Positions 28,878-37,539 of a stretch of DNA of 64,000 bases are shown in pieces; position 1 is the first letter of the stretch; the number at the start of each line of letters is the position of its first letter. The notes below the pieces were generated by a model, which saw only the letters and a list, made by a program, of their open reading frames with translations, had not been told where the DNA came from and did not search any database. The DNA is from Haliscomenobacter sp. (GTDB lineage: Bacteria; Bacteroidota; Bacteroidia; Chitinophagales; Saprospiraceae): NCBI RefSeq assembly GCF_016718685.1, contig NZ_JADKCX010000001.1, forward strand, positions 151,164 to 215,163, given 5' to 3'. The translations under genes were made by a program, and so were the position numbers.

Positions 28878-28943
28878 TGGGGCAATTTTTTTCAAAACGA
28901 TCACTGAGCGAAGTCGAAGTAGGACCGTTTTGAAAAACCCATC
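28876..28943. terminator. Two-part hairpin between convergent genes, with a REP-like loop
   Basis: An outer arm GATGGG/CCCATC and a perfect 12-base inner arm (28888-28899 with 28926-28937, TTTTTCAAAACG) enclose a loop that reads TCACTGAGCGAAGTCGAAGT. I recall this wording as a short repeat found between genes in many bacteria. The position suits a bidirectional terminator. Confidence 0.6.
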
Positions 28944-28948
28944 AAAAT

Positions 28949-30316
28949 TTAATTGAATTTCTGCTTAAAGAACCAACTGCTGTCGTTCAGTGTAAATCCG
29001 AAATGGAATTGCACATAAGTTTCATTTAATCCATCCTTGGTGCCAAAACGGCCTGCTTCCAGGGCCAGGTTGACGAAAGACATCGTCTGGCGGGGTAAAA
29101 CAATGGGTATCCCAACCCCCAGTGAAAGTCCATAATTGGTCAGTTGTTGTCCATTGCTGCTGCGGGGATCTTCGGCATGGAAAACACCAAAACGATATCT
29201 TGCCCGCTGCCAGTTGTTGTTGTACGACTGAACATTAGGGATGAATTCCAACCCAAAAGCGATGCGGCGGGCATCAGAAAGCGTTTCAACCTTAGCCTCA
29301 TTCTGGTATTCATTCCAGCGCGTTTGTACATATTCTGCACTGATGCGCAACTTGCCCAGGGATTCGTAAGTAATGCCGAAGCCCAATTCTGAGGGCAATG
29401 TTCCCCCTCTTTCGATATCCGATTCATAAGAAATGGTATCTGCTACCGAAGATACAGGCGAAATGCGTCGGTACAAACGACTGCTGGTGGAAGTCAAATT
29501 GGCATTGGGGGTATAGGTAAGCCCCAAAATGAGGCTGCGATCCCCAATGGTATAAATGCCTTTTTCGTTGGGTTTGTCAAAGTGGAGCAAATACTGGGCA
29601 CCCAATTTGAAAATAGTACCCCGATAACTGATGTCGTCTTGCAGGTCGGTGGAGTAAGCCAAAGCAATACTATCCAGTGAAACCGAGCGGCTATTGGTAG
29701 ATTTCCCAAATAGAGACTGAATCTCTGCGCCGATCGAGATGTTTTTGAAGCGGATGCCGTTGCCAAAACCCAATTTGTAGGTTCCCCCTGCTCCTTTGAG
29801 GTTGGTGGTGACCTGTTCCAAGGTTTCACCACGAATTTCTACATTTTGGATGTTGTAACCCACTTCGGTATAGGGGCTTAGGTGAAAACCCATTCCCCAA
29901 TCAAAATTGCGCTTTTTGCGTTCCAGTGCCCGGTTGATGGAGTTGTTCAAGGGAAAGGCCAAAGACAAATGGCGTAAGTTTCCACTATACGCAGCGTCTT
30001 TTTGGTTCCCTTCCGACAAAGCGGAATATTTTGCGGAAACCGCAATTTCTAGACCCGTTACTTCCAGGGAACTCAAAGAGGCGGGGTTCAACCAATTGGT
30101 ATGGGACCCATCGCGCATGGCAATACCCACACCGCCCATTCCGGTTTGTGAAACCAGGGAAGTTGATAGCAAGTCCCCGAGCCCAAAGCGGGAGTAGGGC
30201 GAATTTTGCTTGGGCAAAATTTGTTCGGTGGTCGTTTGTGCCGAGGCCATCCAAGGCATCCACAACACCATTACGGCAGCAATGAGTGCCGTTTTTATCA
30301 TCCAACTACTCGACAT
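28949..30316 (-). CDS. Outer membrane beta-barrel protein
   Basis: A 455-residue protein with a signal peptide (AALIAAVMVLWMPWMASAQ region) and the Bacteroidota barrel opening SPYSRFGLGDLLSTSL, then alternating aromatic strands (GMGFHLSPYTEVGYNIQ, LGLTYTPNANLT, LGVGIPIVLPRQTMSFVNLALEAGRFG). It ends NDSSWFFKQKFN, with a terminal aromatic residue region as barrels require. It is probably a FadL/PorV-like transporter or structural barrel. Genes of this type often lie next to coaX. The start overlaps the coaX stop by 11 bases, so the two are co-transcribed. Confidence 0.8.
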   Translation of the reverse strand: MSSSWMIKTALIAAVMVLWMPWMASAQTTTEQILPKQNSPYSRFGLGDLLSTSLVSQTGMGGVGIAMRDGSHTNWLNPASLSSLEVTGLEIAVSAKYSALSEGNQKDAAYSGNLRHLSLAFPLNNSINRALERKKRNFDWGMGFHLSPYTEVGYNIQNVEIRGETLEQVTTNLKGAGGTYKLGFGNGIRFKNISIGAEIQSLFGKSTNSRSVSLDSIALAYSTDLQDDISYRGTIFKLGAQYLLHFDKPNEKGIYTIGDRSLILGLTYTPNANLTSTSSRLYRRISPVSSVADTISYESDIERGGTLPSELGFGITYESLGKLRISAEYVQTRWNEYQNEAKVETLSDARRIAFGLEFIPNVQSYNNNWQRARYRFGVFHAEDPRSSNGQQLTNYGLSLGVGIPIVLPRQTMSFVNLALEAGRFGTKDGLNETYVQFHFGFTLNDSSWFFKQKFN

Positions 30317-31031
30317 TATGGTTCAATATTTTGTTCAGTCCAATAAATACCAAATTGGGCTCATTTGCCACTTCAGATTGCATCGTTTGGGTCAAAAAAT
30401 CGGCGTCTCCTCCAGTTAACACTACCCTGAGTTGCCCCCACTCTTTTTCCCAATGGCGTCGATAACCTTCAATTTCCAGGGTAGTACCTACCGTAACCCC
30501 ATTGTTCATGGCCGATTGGGTAGAATCTCCAATCCAGTTGTGTACTGTATGTAAGGTTACTTCGGGTAGCCGGGCCGTAAATTCATGCATGGCACGTAGC
30601 CGCATCCGCAGCCCCGGAGCAATGTTTCCACCCAGGTAAATGCCATCTGCAGTCAACCACTCATAGGTGATGCAACTTCCAGCATCCACGACCAGGCAAT
30701 TTTCACCAGGATAAAGTGCAAAAGCCCCCACTACTGCGGCAATGCGATCCTTCCCCAAAGTTTGTGGGGTTTTGTACGCATTTTTGATGGGTAAGGGGGT
30801 TTCTGAATCCAGTTGGATCAAGCGGTACTTGGCTTTGATCAGCATTTCAACTTCTTCGTCCAGATGTTGTCCTACCGAACATAAGATCACATTCCTTACC
30901 TTATGGTTGGTTGTCAGTTGCAATAAATCCTCGATCGCCCACTCTTCCCAGAAATGGCGTTCTACCAGATTGTCGCCATCAAAAATAGCGAGTTTGGTGC
31001 GGGTGTTGCCAATGTCGATGGTAAGGTTCAT
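30306..31031 (-). CDS. coaX: Type III pantothenate kinase
   Basis: A 241-residue enzyme phosphorylating pantothenate, the first step of coenzyme A synthesis. Seen are the ATPase-fold phosphate loop NLTIDIGNTRTKLAIFDGD, the pantothenate site GKDRIAAVVGAF, the catalytic aspartate in CLVVDAGSCITYEWL, and GGNIAPGLRMRLRAMHEFTARLP. I start at ATG 31031: the longer frame would translate the repeat hairpin just upstream. It lies downstream of purH on the same strand and is followed by the outer membrane protein gene. Confidence 0.93.
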   Translation of the reverse strand: MNLTIDIGNTRTKLAIFDGDNLVERHFWEEWAIEDLLQLTTNHKVRNVILCSVGQHLDEEVEMLIKAKYRLIQLDSETPLPIKNAYKTPQTLGKDRIAAVVGAFALYPGENCLVVDAGSCITYEWLTADGIYLGGNIAPGLRMRLRAMHEFTARLPEVTLHTVHNWIGDSTQSAMNNGVTVGTTLEIEGYRRHWEKEWGQLRVVLTGGDADFLTQTMQSEVANEPNLVFIGLNKILNHNVE

Positions 31032-31048
31032 GGTTCGAGGGTTCGAGG

Positions 31049-31104
31049 GTTCGGGGGTTCGAAGGTTCGGGGGTTCCAACTTTGGAACCTTCGAACCCCC
31101 GAAC
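31049..31104. repeat. Tandem-repeat hairpin between purH and coaX
   Basis: Units of the form GGTTCGRGG are repeated about five times from 31031. A 20-base segment (31049-31068) is perfectly complementary to 31085-31104 around a 16-base loop. On the transcribed strand this forms a strong stem right before the coaX start, so it could lower coaX expression or end purH transcripts. Confidence 0.8.
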
Positions 31105-31117
31105 TCCCGAACCCTGT

Positions 31118-32644
31118 TTAATGTTTAAAATGCCTTACCCCCGTCATCACCATTGCCAAGCCGTGGGCATCGCAGTAATCTACGCTGTCCTGATCACGGA
31201 TAGACCCTCCCGGTTGCACGACGGCAGTTACGCCAGCTTCGTGGGCCAATTGTACACTATCGGAAAAGGGGAAAAAAGCATCCGAAGCCATGACCGCGCC
31301 CTTGATGTCTAATCCAAAACGATTGGCCTTTTCAATGGCATGGCGCATGGAATCAACCCGGGAAGTCTGGCCACAACCCATGCCAATCAATTGGGCGTTT
31401 TTGGCCAGGGCAATTGCATTGGATTTGAGGTGTTTCACACATTTATTGGCAAAAATCATGTCCTTGATTTCTGCGGTAGTGGGTGCTTTTTTAGACACCA
31501 CTTTAAAATCTGCTTCGTTTTCGATGGCCATATCCGTGTCCTGTTCAATCACGCCGTTGAGCAAACTGCGGAAATTGCGCGCTTGAGCATTGAAGTGTTT
31601 GATTTTTAACAGGATGCGGTTTTTCTTTTTGATTAAAAGTTCAACTGCTTCTGCATCAAAATCTGGTGCGAGTAGCACCTCATAAAATATTTCGTCTACG
31701 GCCTGGGCAGTAGCCAGATCAACTTTGGTATTGGAAATCAAAATGCCACCAAATGCCGAAACATTGTCGGCCTGTAAAGCAGCCTGCCAGGCTTCCAGCA
31801 CGGTAGATCGGGTAGCCACACCACAGGCGTTGGTGTGTTTGAGGATGGCAAAAGTTGGTTCATCATCCTGAAATTCGCGGATGAGTCCAATGGCAGCATC
31901 AATGTCAACCATGTTGTTGAACGAGATGGCCTTGCCCCCCAATTTGTCAAACATCTCCTCCAAATCGCCATGATACACCGCCTTTTGATGGGGATTTTCC
32001 CCATAGCGCAGGGCTTCGTGCTGAATCAGGCTGTGTTTGAACAGAGGCTCTTGGACGCCTCGGTTGAAATAATTGAAGATGGCTGTATCGTAATGGCTAG
32101 AAACCAGGAAGCCCCGGCGGGCCAACTCTTTGCGATCTTCCAACTCGGTGCAACCTTTTTTGTTTTGGATCAAATCCAGAAAGAATGGATAATCGTTGCG
32201 TGAAGCGACGATGGCAACATCCTGGTGATTTTTTGCGGCAGCGCGAATGAGGGAAATCCCCCCAATGTCAATTTTTTCGATGATTGATTTTTCATCGTCG
32301 GTGCTGGCCACCGTTTCTTCAAAGGGATAAAGATCAACAATGACCAGGTCAATCTCAGGGATCTCATATTGAGCCAACTGGGCCTGGTGCTTTTCCTCCC
32401 GACGTGCCAGGATTCCGCCAAAAATTTTGGGGTGCAGGGTTTTTACCCGTCCATCCAAAATAGAGGGATAGGAGGTAAGGTCTTCTACCGGAATGACCGG
32501 AATGCCCAATTCTTCAATAAATTGCTGGGTACCTCCTGTAGAATAGAGTTTTACTCCATGCGTATGCAACTCGCGGATAATCGGTTCAAGCCCATCCTTA
32601 TAATAAACAGAAATAAGGGCTGACTGAATTTTCTTACTTGCCAT
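31118..32644 (-). CDS. purH: Bifunctional AICAR formyltransferase / IMP cyclohydrolase
   Basis: A 508-residue enzyme doing the last two steps of purine synthesis. The N-terminal MGS-like cyclohydrolase domain carries LYSTGGTQQFIEELGIPV and DGRVKTLHPKIFGGILARR. The transformylase domain has the lysine-histidine pair in ILKHTNACGVA, the motif SDAFFPFSDSV and QPGGSIRDQD near the C-terminus. Length is as usual for the family (~510-530). It has a 533-base gene-free region upstream. Confidence 0.95.
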   Translation of the reverse strand: MASKKIQSALISVYYKDGLEPIIRELHTHGVKLYSTGGTQQFIEELGIPVIPVEDLTSYPSILDGRVKTLHPKIFGGILARREEKHQAQLAQYEIPEIDLVIVDLYPFEETVASTDDEKSIIEKIDIGGISLIRAAAKNHQDVAIVASRNDYPFFLDLIQNKKGCTELEDRKELARRGFLVSSHYDTAIFNYFNRGVQEPLFKHSLIQHEALRYGENPHQKAVYHGDLEEMFDKLGGKAISFNNMVDIDAAIGLIREFQDDEPTFAILKHTNACGVATRSTVLEAWQAALQADNVSAFGGILISNTKVDLATAQAVDEIFYEVLLAPDFDAEAVELLIKKKNRILLKIKHFNAQARNFRSLLNGVIEQDTDMAIENEADFKVVSKKAPTTAEIKDMIFANKCVKHLKSNAIALAKNAQLIGMGCGQTSRVDSMRHAIEKANRFGLDIKGAVMASDAFFPFSDSVQLAHEAGVTAVVQPGGSIRDQDSVDYCDAHGLAMVMTGVRHFKH

Positions 32645-33177
32645 TGTTTGGTTTGGATACGGTATTTAAAAAGATGGGCAAAGGTAAATAGTTTTTTGTG
32701 GTGTGTTTGGAACTAAATGTCCAGGAACGGCAAATGAAATTCTTTTAACAAAAGAGGCAAGACGCTCAGCGCCTTGCCTACCAAAAAATAATAAGTTCCC
32801 CCTATAAAACACTCTTTATACGAATGGGCAGCGCCCTTTGTCTACATATTGAATCGCACCAAATAGTGCGAACGCCTAGTGGTTAATCAACCAAAGGTGA
32901 AGCAACAATAAAATTGAGTTGGGATGGAAAGTGATAAGAATCGGCGCAAAACTACTGACTTAACCTTCGTTGTGCAAATTTAATATTGAGACGCAAGGTT
33001 GTTTTGTGGTCACGTTTTTTGGGAAGAAAAAAATAAAAAAAGATTTCATGACAACATATGCCTGATTGTCAGTATATTAAAAAAACCCGCCGAAAGGTTC
33101 ATTCACCTTTCAGGCGGGTTTGCGTATGCATTCAGCATGCCCTAACCAGAAAAAAATTACTGAATGCGTTTCTTAGC
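32645..33177. other. Gene-free region between lysC and purH
   Basis: This stretch holds the upstream region of purH and the 3' end of the lysC transcript (terminator 33084-33120). An imperfect hairpin AGGCAAG...CTTGCCT lies at 32755-32779, 110 bases before the purH start. I see no protein-coding frame or known riboswitch. Confidence 0.6.
33084..33120 (-). terminator. Rho-independent terminator of lysC
   Basis: AACCCGCC pairs with GGCGGGTT, and AAAGG with CCTTT, around a short loop. On the minus strand the stem is followed by seven T. It starts 58 bases after the lysC stop. Confidence 0.85.
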
Positions 33178-34527
33178 CTAAAAATTTACTGACAGCGTAG
33201 TATTTGTGTTTTGAAATAAGTGCTTGTGCAAACTGCGGAGTGCGGCATTTTTAGCATCCCGGCTGACCAGGATGGAAATGTTGTTGCTGCTGCCTCCGTA
33301 GGATACCATGCGCAATGGAATGCTCTCCAGAGCGGTAAAGATGTGTTTGGTCACTTCCGTGTGTGCACTCAGTGCGTCACCCACAATACAGATGATGGAT
33401 TGGTCTTTGTCTACACTAACCTCTCCAAAAACTTCCAAAGCACGGATGATCTCGGGTAAGTGATTATCCGAATCGATGGTCAAGGATACGGAGACCTCCG
33501 AGGTCGTAATCATATCGATTGGTGTACGGTATTGTTCGAATACTTCAAATACCTGACGCAAAAAACCGTACGCGTGCAGCATCCGCCCGCTTTGGATTTT
33601 GATGGCCGTAATGCCGTCTTTGGCGGCAATGGCGGTTATTGTTCTATTGGAGGATGCGCTTGAGATCAAGGTTCCGTGAGCCTGTGGCTCAAAAGTGTTT
33701 TTGAGCACAATGGGCACCTGGCGGTCTTCTGCAGGAATCACACAGGTTGGGTGCAGGATTTTGGCCCCAAAATAGGCCAATTCCGCTGCTTCCCGGTAAG
33801 ATACCTGACGAATGGGCCAGGTGTTCTCTACAATGCGGGGATCGTTGTTGTGGATGCCATCAATGTCGGTCCAAATTTGGATTTCAGTAGCCCGAATGGC
33901 TGCACCGATCAAGGTAGCGCTATAGTCACTACCTCCTCTTTGGAGGTTGTCCACTTCATCCGAAGCATTCCGACAAATGTATCCCTGCGTAATAAAGTAA
34001 GTAGCCAAGGGATGTTGTTGAGACAACAACAAGTCCAAACGCTTCTGAATCCACTCCAAGTCCGGTTCGCCATGCTCATCAATGCGCATGAAATCCAGGG
34101 CCGATATCAAAACAGAGGGCCGTTCTTTGTATTCCATGTACAATTGAAACAGCTGGGTAGAAATGACTTCTCCCTGGGCCAAAATCCATTTTTCATGGCG
34201 GCTTTCGAAACGGTTGAGCCACAACAGTTGTTCGGTTTCATCAAATATCCCCTTGACTATAGCCTGGCCTTTTTCCTGAAAAGGACTGGTGGGCAGCAAC
34301 TCTGCTACAAACAAGCGGTATTCTTCGCGTAGTGCTGCAAGTTTGATGGAGGCCACCTCGATTTGTTGCTTGCGGATGAGTTCACTCAATTCCACCAACT
34401 TGTTCGTCGTGCCAGATACGGCAGATAATACCACAATTTTGGGTAAACCATCGTCGATCAATTCTCCTACCCGACGCATTCTCTCCGGATTTCCTACTGA
34501 GGTACCACCAAATTTCAGGACTTGCAT
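33178..34527 (-). CDS. lysC: Aspartate kinase
   Basis: A 449-residue monofunctional enzyme making aspartyl phosphate, the entry to lysine, threonine and methionine. The kinase domain shows MQVLKFGGTSVGNPERM (phosphate loop), RGGSDYSATLIGAAI (aspartate/ATP site) and WTDIDGIHNNDPRIV. Two ACT domains follow (SEVSVSLTIDSDNHLPEI; MVSYGGSSNNISILVS) for feedback control by amino acids. No homoserine dehydrogenase part is attached. It is divergent from a gene encoding a smaller ACT-like protein. Confidence 0.94.
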   Translation of the reverse strand: MQVLKFGGTSVGNPERMRRVGELIDDGLPKIVVLSAVSGTTNKLVELSELIRKQQIEVASIKLAALREEYRLFVAELLPTSPFQEKGQAIVKGIFDETEQLLWLNRFESRHEKWILAQGEVISTQLFQLYMEYKERPSVLISALDFMRIDEHGEPDLEWIQKRLDLLLSQQHPLATYFITQGYICRNASDEVDNLQRGGSDYSATLIGAAIRATEIQIWTDIDGIHNNDPRIVENTWPIRQVSYREAAELAYFGAKILHPTCVIPAEDRQVPIVLKNTFEPQAHGTLISSASSNRTITAIAAKDGITAIKIQSGRMLHAYGFLRQVFEVFEQYRTPIDMITTSEVSVSLTIDSDNHLPEIIRALEVFGEVSVDKDQSIICIVGDALSAHTEVTKHIFTALESIPLRMVSYGGSSNNISILVSRDAKNAALRSLHKHLFQNTNTTLSVNF

Positions 34528-34620
34528 ATTACTCTTACTTGTTGTTGTAAATACTCGGTGAAATGAATCACCGCGTTTGCTGAAACAAAAGTAAAGGCAA
34601 GTGCAAGAATCTGGAAATTA

Positions 34621-34653
34621 TTGGATGCAATTGTACAGAAAATTATATTTTTG
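34621..34653 (+). promoter_or_regulatory. Candidate promoter for the ACT-like gene
   Basis: TTG at 34621 and TATTTTTG at 34646-34653 fit the Bacteroidota -33/-7 pattern with slightly wide spacing (22). A start site about 7-10 bases later would fall just before GTG 34670, which argues against the upstream ATG codons as starts. Confidence 0.45.
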
Positions 34654-34669
34654 TGTAAAATTTAACAAA

Positions 34670-35329
34670 GTGGTAAAAATTTCAGATCACGTCAGCCAAA
34701 TCATCAACCGCTCTCCTTTTTTGACCGAAGCACTGGCGGAAGGATTGGTGAATGTATCCTCTTTGGCCCGTAAAATTCATCCTGAAGTGGAGCAAGCGGT
34801 AGGCAAAAAAATCAACAACAGCGCCATTGTGATGGCCATCAACCGTTTGCCAGTAGGGGAGTTGCTGCTGTTGGACAAAAACCTACGACAGTTTTTCCGC
34901 AAAATGACCGACATCAGTGTGCGCTCGGGTTTGTTGGATTATACTTTTCTCAATTCAGAAACCTTGTTGGCCAAACAAGTGGACTTGCTAAAGGCCATCA
35001 GCGAGCAGGCCAAGGTGTTTTACTCTTTTTCACAAGGAGTCTCCGAAACCACCATTCTTATTTCCGATAACATGGGCAAAAAATTGGAGGAAATTTTCCG
35101 CACCGAAAAAATGTTGGTCAAAGAGAAAGACCTGTGCTCAATCAGCTTGATGCTCCCGGAAGGCAACCAGTTTATTTATGGCGTGTATTATTACATCCTC
35201 AAGGAGCTGGCCCTCAATGGCATCAACCTGGTAGAAATGATCTCTACCTCCAATGAGTACACCATCGTAGTGGGGAACAAGGATTTGGACAAGGCTTTTT
35301 CGTTGTTGATGGGGCTGCGGCATCGGTAG
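34670..35329 (+). CDS. ACT-domain-like protein of unknown function next to aspartate kinase
   Basis: About 219 residues from GTG 34670 (the frame is open to 34601). The N-terminal half is helical (KISDHVSQIINRSPFLTEAL; SSLARKIHPEVEQAVGKKI, winged-helix-like). The C-terminal ~80 residues have the beta-alpha-beta pattern of an ACT domain (KDLCSISLMLPEGNQFIYGVYYYILKELALN; INLVEMISTSNEYTIVVGNKDLDKAF). Such Bacteroidota proteins sit beside lysC and may sense amino acids. No signal or membrane segment is seen. Confidence 0.65.
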   Translation: MVKISDHVSQIINRSPFLTEALAEGLVNVSSLARKIHPEVEQAVGKKINNSAIVMAINRLPVGELLLLDKNLRQFFRKMTDISVRSGLLDYTFLNSETLLAKQVDLLKAISEQAKVFYSFSQGVSETTILISDNMGKKLEEIFRTEKMLVKEKDLCSISLMLPEGNQFIYGVYYYILKELALNGINLVEMISTSNEYTIVVGNKDLDKAFSLLMGLRHR

Positions 35330-35331
35330 CC

Positions 35332-35787
35332 TTACAGCTTCAACAACCGCTCCTTCAACCCTGGATTTTCTTCAAAAAACGAATAAAACCGACTCGGGCT
35401 TGGAATAAAGGGAATATGCTGCCCAAAACTCCCTTTGCCTTTCAAATGCAAGGTGCCTACCGAAAAAATAAAGAAGGACGTCACCGTGATGCCCTCCACT
35501 TCGCTGAAAGGATAGCGCACATTTTTAAAATAGTTGGTCACGTATACGCCCTCTTCGCCCACTTCGATCCGTTTGAGCCGCATCAGGGTAAGGGCCAAAA
35601 AAAGTGCACCGGAGAGAAAGATGAACAACATGACACCCCGGATGACCAAGGGCGAAGTGTTGCCCACTCCCGCAAATTTTACAATTAGGATGGCTGCCGT
35701 GGTGGAACCCATCAACACCAGCCAAAAGATTGGCAGTACAAATTTGTAGGCCAACGTAAGATTACTCGATATCCTTTCCATCCTCAA
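35332..35787 (-). CDS. Small membrane protein with a PH-like domain
   Basis: A 151-residue protein with two predicted helices (YKFVLPIFWLVLMGSTTAAIL and VIRGVMLFIFLSGALFLALTL), then a soluble beta-rich part (RIEVGEEGVYVTNYFKNVRYPFSEVEGI) like bacterial PH/YdbT-type domains. Function is unknown. It is convergent with the ACT-like gene (2-base gap), lies downstream of tatC on the same strand, and is separated from it by a long hairpin. Confidence 0.7.
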   Translation of the reverse strand: MRMERISSNLTLAYKFVLPIFWLVLMGSTTAAILIVKFAGVGNTSPLVIRGVMLFIFLSGALFLALTLMRLKRIEVGEEGVYVTNYFKNVRYPFSEVEGITVTSFFIFSVGTLHLKGKGSFGQHIPFIPSPSRFYSFFEENPGLKERLLKL

Positions 35788-35803
35788 TGCTTAGGGCGAT
35801 AAA

Positions 35804-35895
35804 AAAATAAGTGTTTCATTTTGCCAAAGGATTAGATGAGTAAACGGTTCATTTTAAGTTTCTTATCTAATCCTTTGGCTCAGAAAAAATGAACA
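35804..35895 (-). terminator. Long two-part hairpin after tatC
   Basis: A perfect 15-base pair of arms (35823-35837 and 35865-35879, GCCAAAGGATTAGAT) lies inside a second pair (AAATAAGTGTTTCATTTT with its complement, one bulge). On the minus strand the structure starts about 18 bases after the tatC stop and ends in seven T, so it can work as a terminator. It is much longer than needed for that. Confidence 0.65.
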
Positions 35896-35912
35896 CTTAT
35901 TTTGCCCCACTA

Positions 35913-36779
35913 CTATGACGGCGTAACTTGTTTGGTTGGAGCATCATCGTCATCGTCCCTGGGGGCTACCCGCCTGGCAATAATGATGCTGATCTCGTAC
36001 AAGGCATACAAGGGTATGGTGACAAACATTTGTGATACCACGTCGGGTGGGGTAATGATGCCCGCAACGATCAAAATGACCACAATCGCCTGGCGCCGGA
36101 AAGCCCGCATGTCGGCAGCCGTGATGAGTCCAATTCTGGCCAAGATGTACACAACCACGGGTAACTCAAATACCAAGCCCAGGGGCAGGGTGAACATCAC
36201 CATGTAATTGATGTAGGAATTGAGTGTAGGGACGTTGGTAACGCCGGGAATGGTATACCCAATCAAAAAGTTGATGGCAAAAGGAGCCATGAAAAAATAA
36301 CCAAAAACGACGCCCAGCAAAAACAAAAAAGAGCAAATGAATACCGCTCCAGTTGCGGCTTTTTGTTCTTTGGGGAGTAAGCCAGGACTGACAAAACGCC
36401 AAATTTCCCAGAGCACATAAGGGGCTGCCAAAACCAAACCCACCACAAAAGAAACCCACATACTGGTCACAAAAGGTTCGGCAAAGCCAATGGTTTGCAG
36501 GTTTACCTCAGTAGCCGCAAAGCACATGGTATCCCCCAAACCTAAACTTTTTGAAAAAGAACAAAGTGCGCGATAGGTAATGAAATCTTGCCGGGAAGGG
36601 CCAAAAATCAACACTTTGAACATCCATTCCTGGTTGAGAAAAAGGACGATGCCAAAAACGGATATGGCCGTCAGGGACCGGAGAATATGCCAACGCAGTT
36701 CTTCCAAATGATCCAGGAACGACATTTCCTTGGCAGGTGCTTTTTCTTCTTGGTCTACATCAATTTGATCCAAAGGCAT
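35913..36779 (-). CDS. tatC: Sec-independent protein translocase TatC
   Basis: A 288-residue inner-membrane protein with six predicted helices, the receptor for twin-arginine signal peptides. Seen are SFLDHLEELRWHILRSL (conserved N-terminal glutamates), FVTSMWVSFVVGLVLAAPYVLWEIWRFVSPGL, TLNSYINYMVMFTLPLGLVFELPVVVYIL and IITPPDVVSQM. A ~40-residue loop with Cys residues (RQDFITYRALCSFSKSLGLG) between the first two helices and an Asp-rich C-terminus are extras typical of this phylum. The Tat substrate at 2553 would depend on this system. Confidence 0.94.
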   Translation of the reverse strand: MPLDQIDVDQEEKAPAKEMSFLDHLEELRWHILRSLTAISVFGIVLFLNQEWMFKVLIFGPSRQDFITYRALCSFSKSLGLGDTMCFAATEVNLQTIGFAEPFVTSMWVSFVVGLVLAAPYVLWEIWRFVSPGLLPKEQKAATGAVFICSFLFLLGVVFGYFFMAPFAINFLIGYTIPGVTNVPTLNSYINYMVMFTLPLGLVFELPVVVYILARIGLITAADMRAFRRQAIVVILIVAGIITPPDVVSQMFVTIPLYALYEISIIIARRVAPRDDDDDAPTKQVTPS

Positions 36780-36974
36780 GATGGCTCTTTTTTACACTAT
36801 TATGCCAAACAGTTTTATCGTACAACTAGTTTAAGTTTGTGTTTCTCCTTTTCTCTTTTCGCCTGCTAAGAACTCCCAAACAAACACTGGCGGGCACAAA
36901 TGTATAAAATACTGTGATTTCCTGTGCATTCCGTTATATCTTCGCCGTTAATTTACCGACAAAAAAACAATACC

Positions 36975-37289
36975 ATGTTTGGACTTGACAACATGTTTGG
37001 CGATATGGAGGCTCAACAGAAAGCCATGCGCGAAAAACTCGCGGAGTTTATTGTAGAAAGCGAGGCTGGGGAGGGTGCCATCAAAATCACCGCCAATGCC
37101 AACCGCGAACTCACCAACATCAGCATTGACCCCGATTTTTTAAAAAATGCTGAAGCGGAAGAGCTGGAGGACCTACTTTTGGTGGCCATCAACCGGGTCA
37201 TGCAGCGTGCTCAGGAAAAAGAAGCCTTCGAAACCGAGCAGTTGCTCAAAGACATGTTGCCTCCTGGTATGGATGGTTTATTCAAGTAG
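36975..37289 (+). CDS. YbaB/EbfC-family nucleoid-associated protein
   Basis: A 104-residue protein starting at ATG 36975 (MFGLDNMFGDMEAQQKAM). It shows the family pattern of a first helix, the central strands GAIKITANANRELTNISIDPDFL, the acidic helix EELEDLLLVAINRVMQRAQEKEA and a Met/Pro-rich end (MLPPGMDGLFK). EbfC proteins are dimeric and bind DNA without strong sequence preference. It is not next to dnaX or recR here. Confidence 0.87.
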   Translation: MFGLDNMFGDMEAQQKAMREKLAEFIVESEAGEGAIKITANANRELTNISIDPDFLKNAEAEELEDLLLVAINRVMQRAQEKEAFETEQLLKDMLPPGMDGLFK

Positions 37290-37539
37290 CTAAAATAGCG
37301 GTAAAGTTGAGGGGTTGGAATTTAGGCTCGCAAGCGGCATACAAAGCGATACTTTAGTCTCTTTCAAGATGAACAAAACCGGATGTTATCCTTTGTCGCT
37401 CACGGCAGCCTCAACTTTCTCAACGATGTCAACCTTCTCCACTTTTACAATAAGCCATTCCTTACTTCGTTTTTTACAGGAACCTGCTTTCCCGATGACA
37501 ACCGGGCTGAGTAATTGTTTTGTCAATTCCAAAAATACC

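Noticed and set aside
30306..31079. Longer coaX start with an Arg/Pro/Asn-rich leader
   Set aside because: The extra 16 residues come from the tandem-repeat hairpin. Pantothenate kinases start at the NLTIDIGNT segment.
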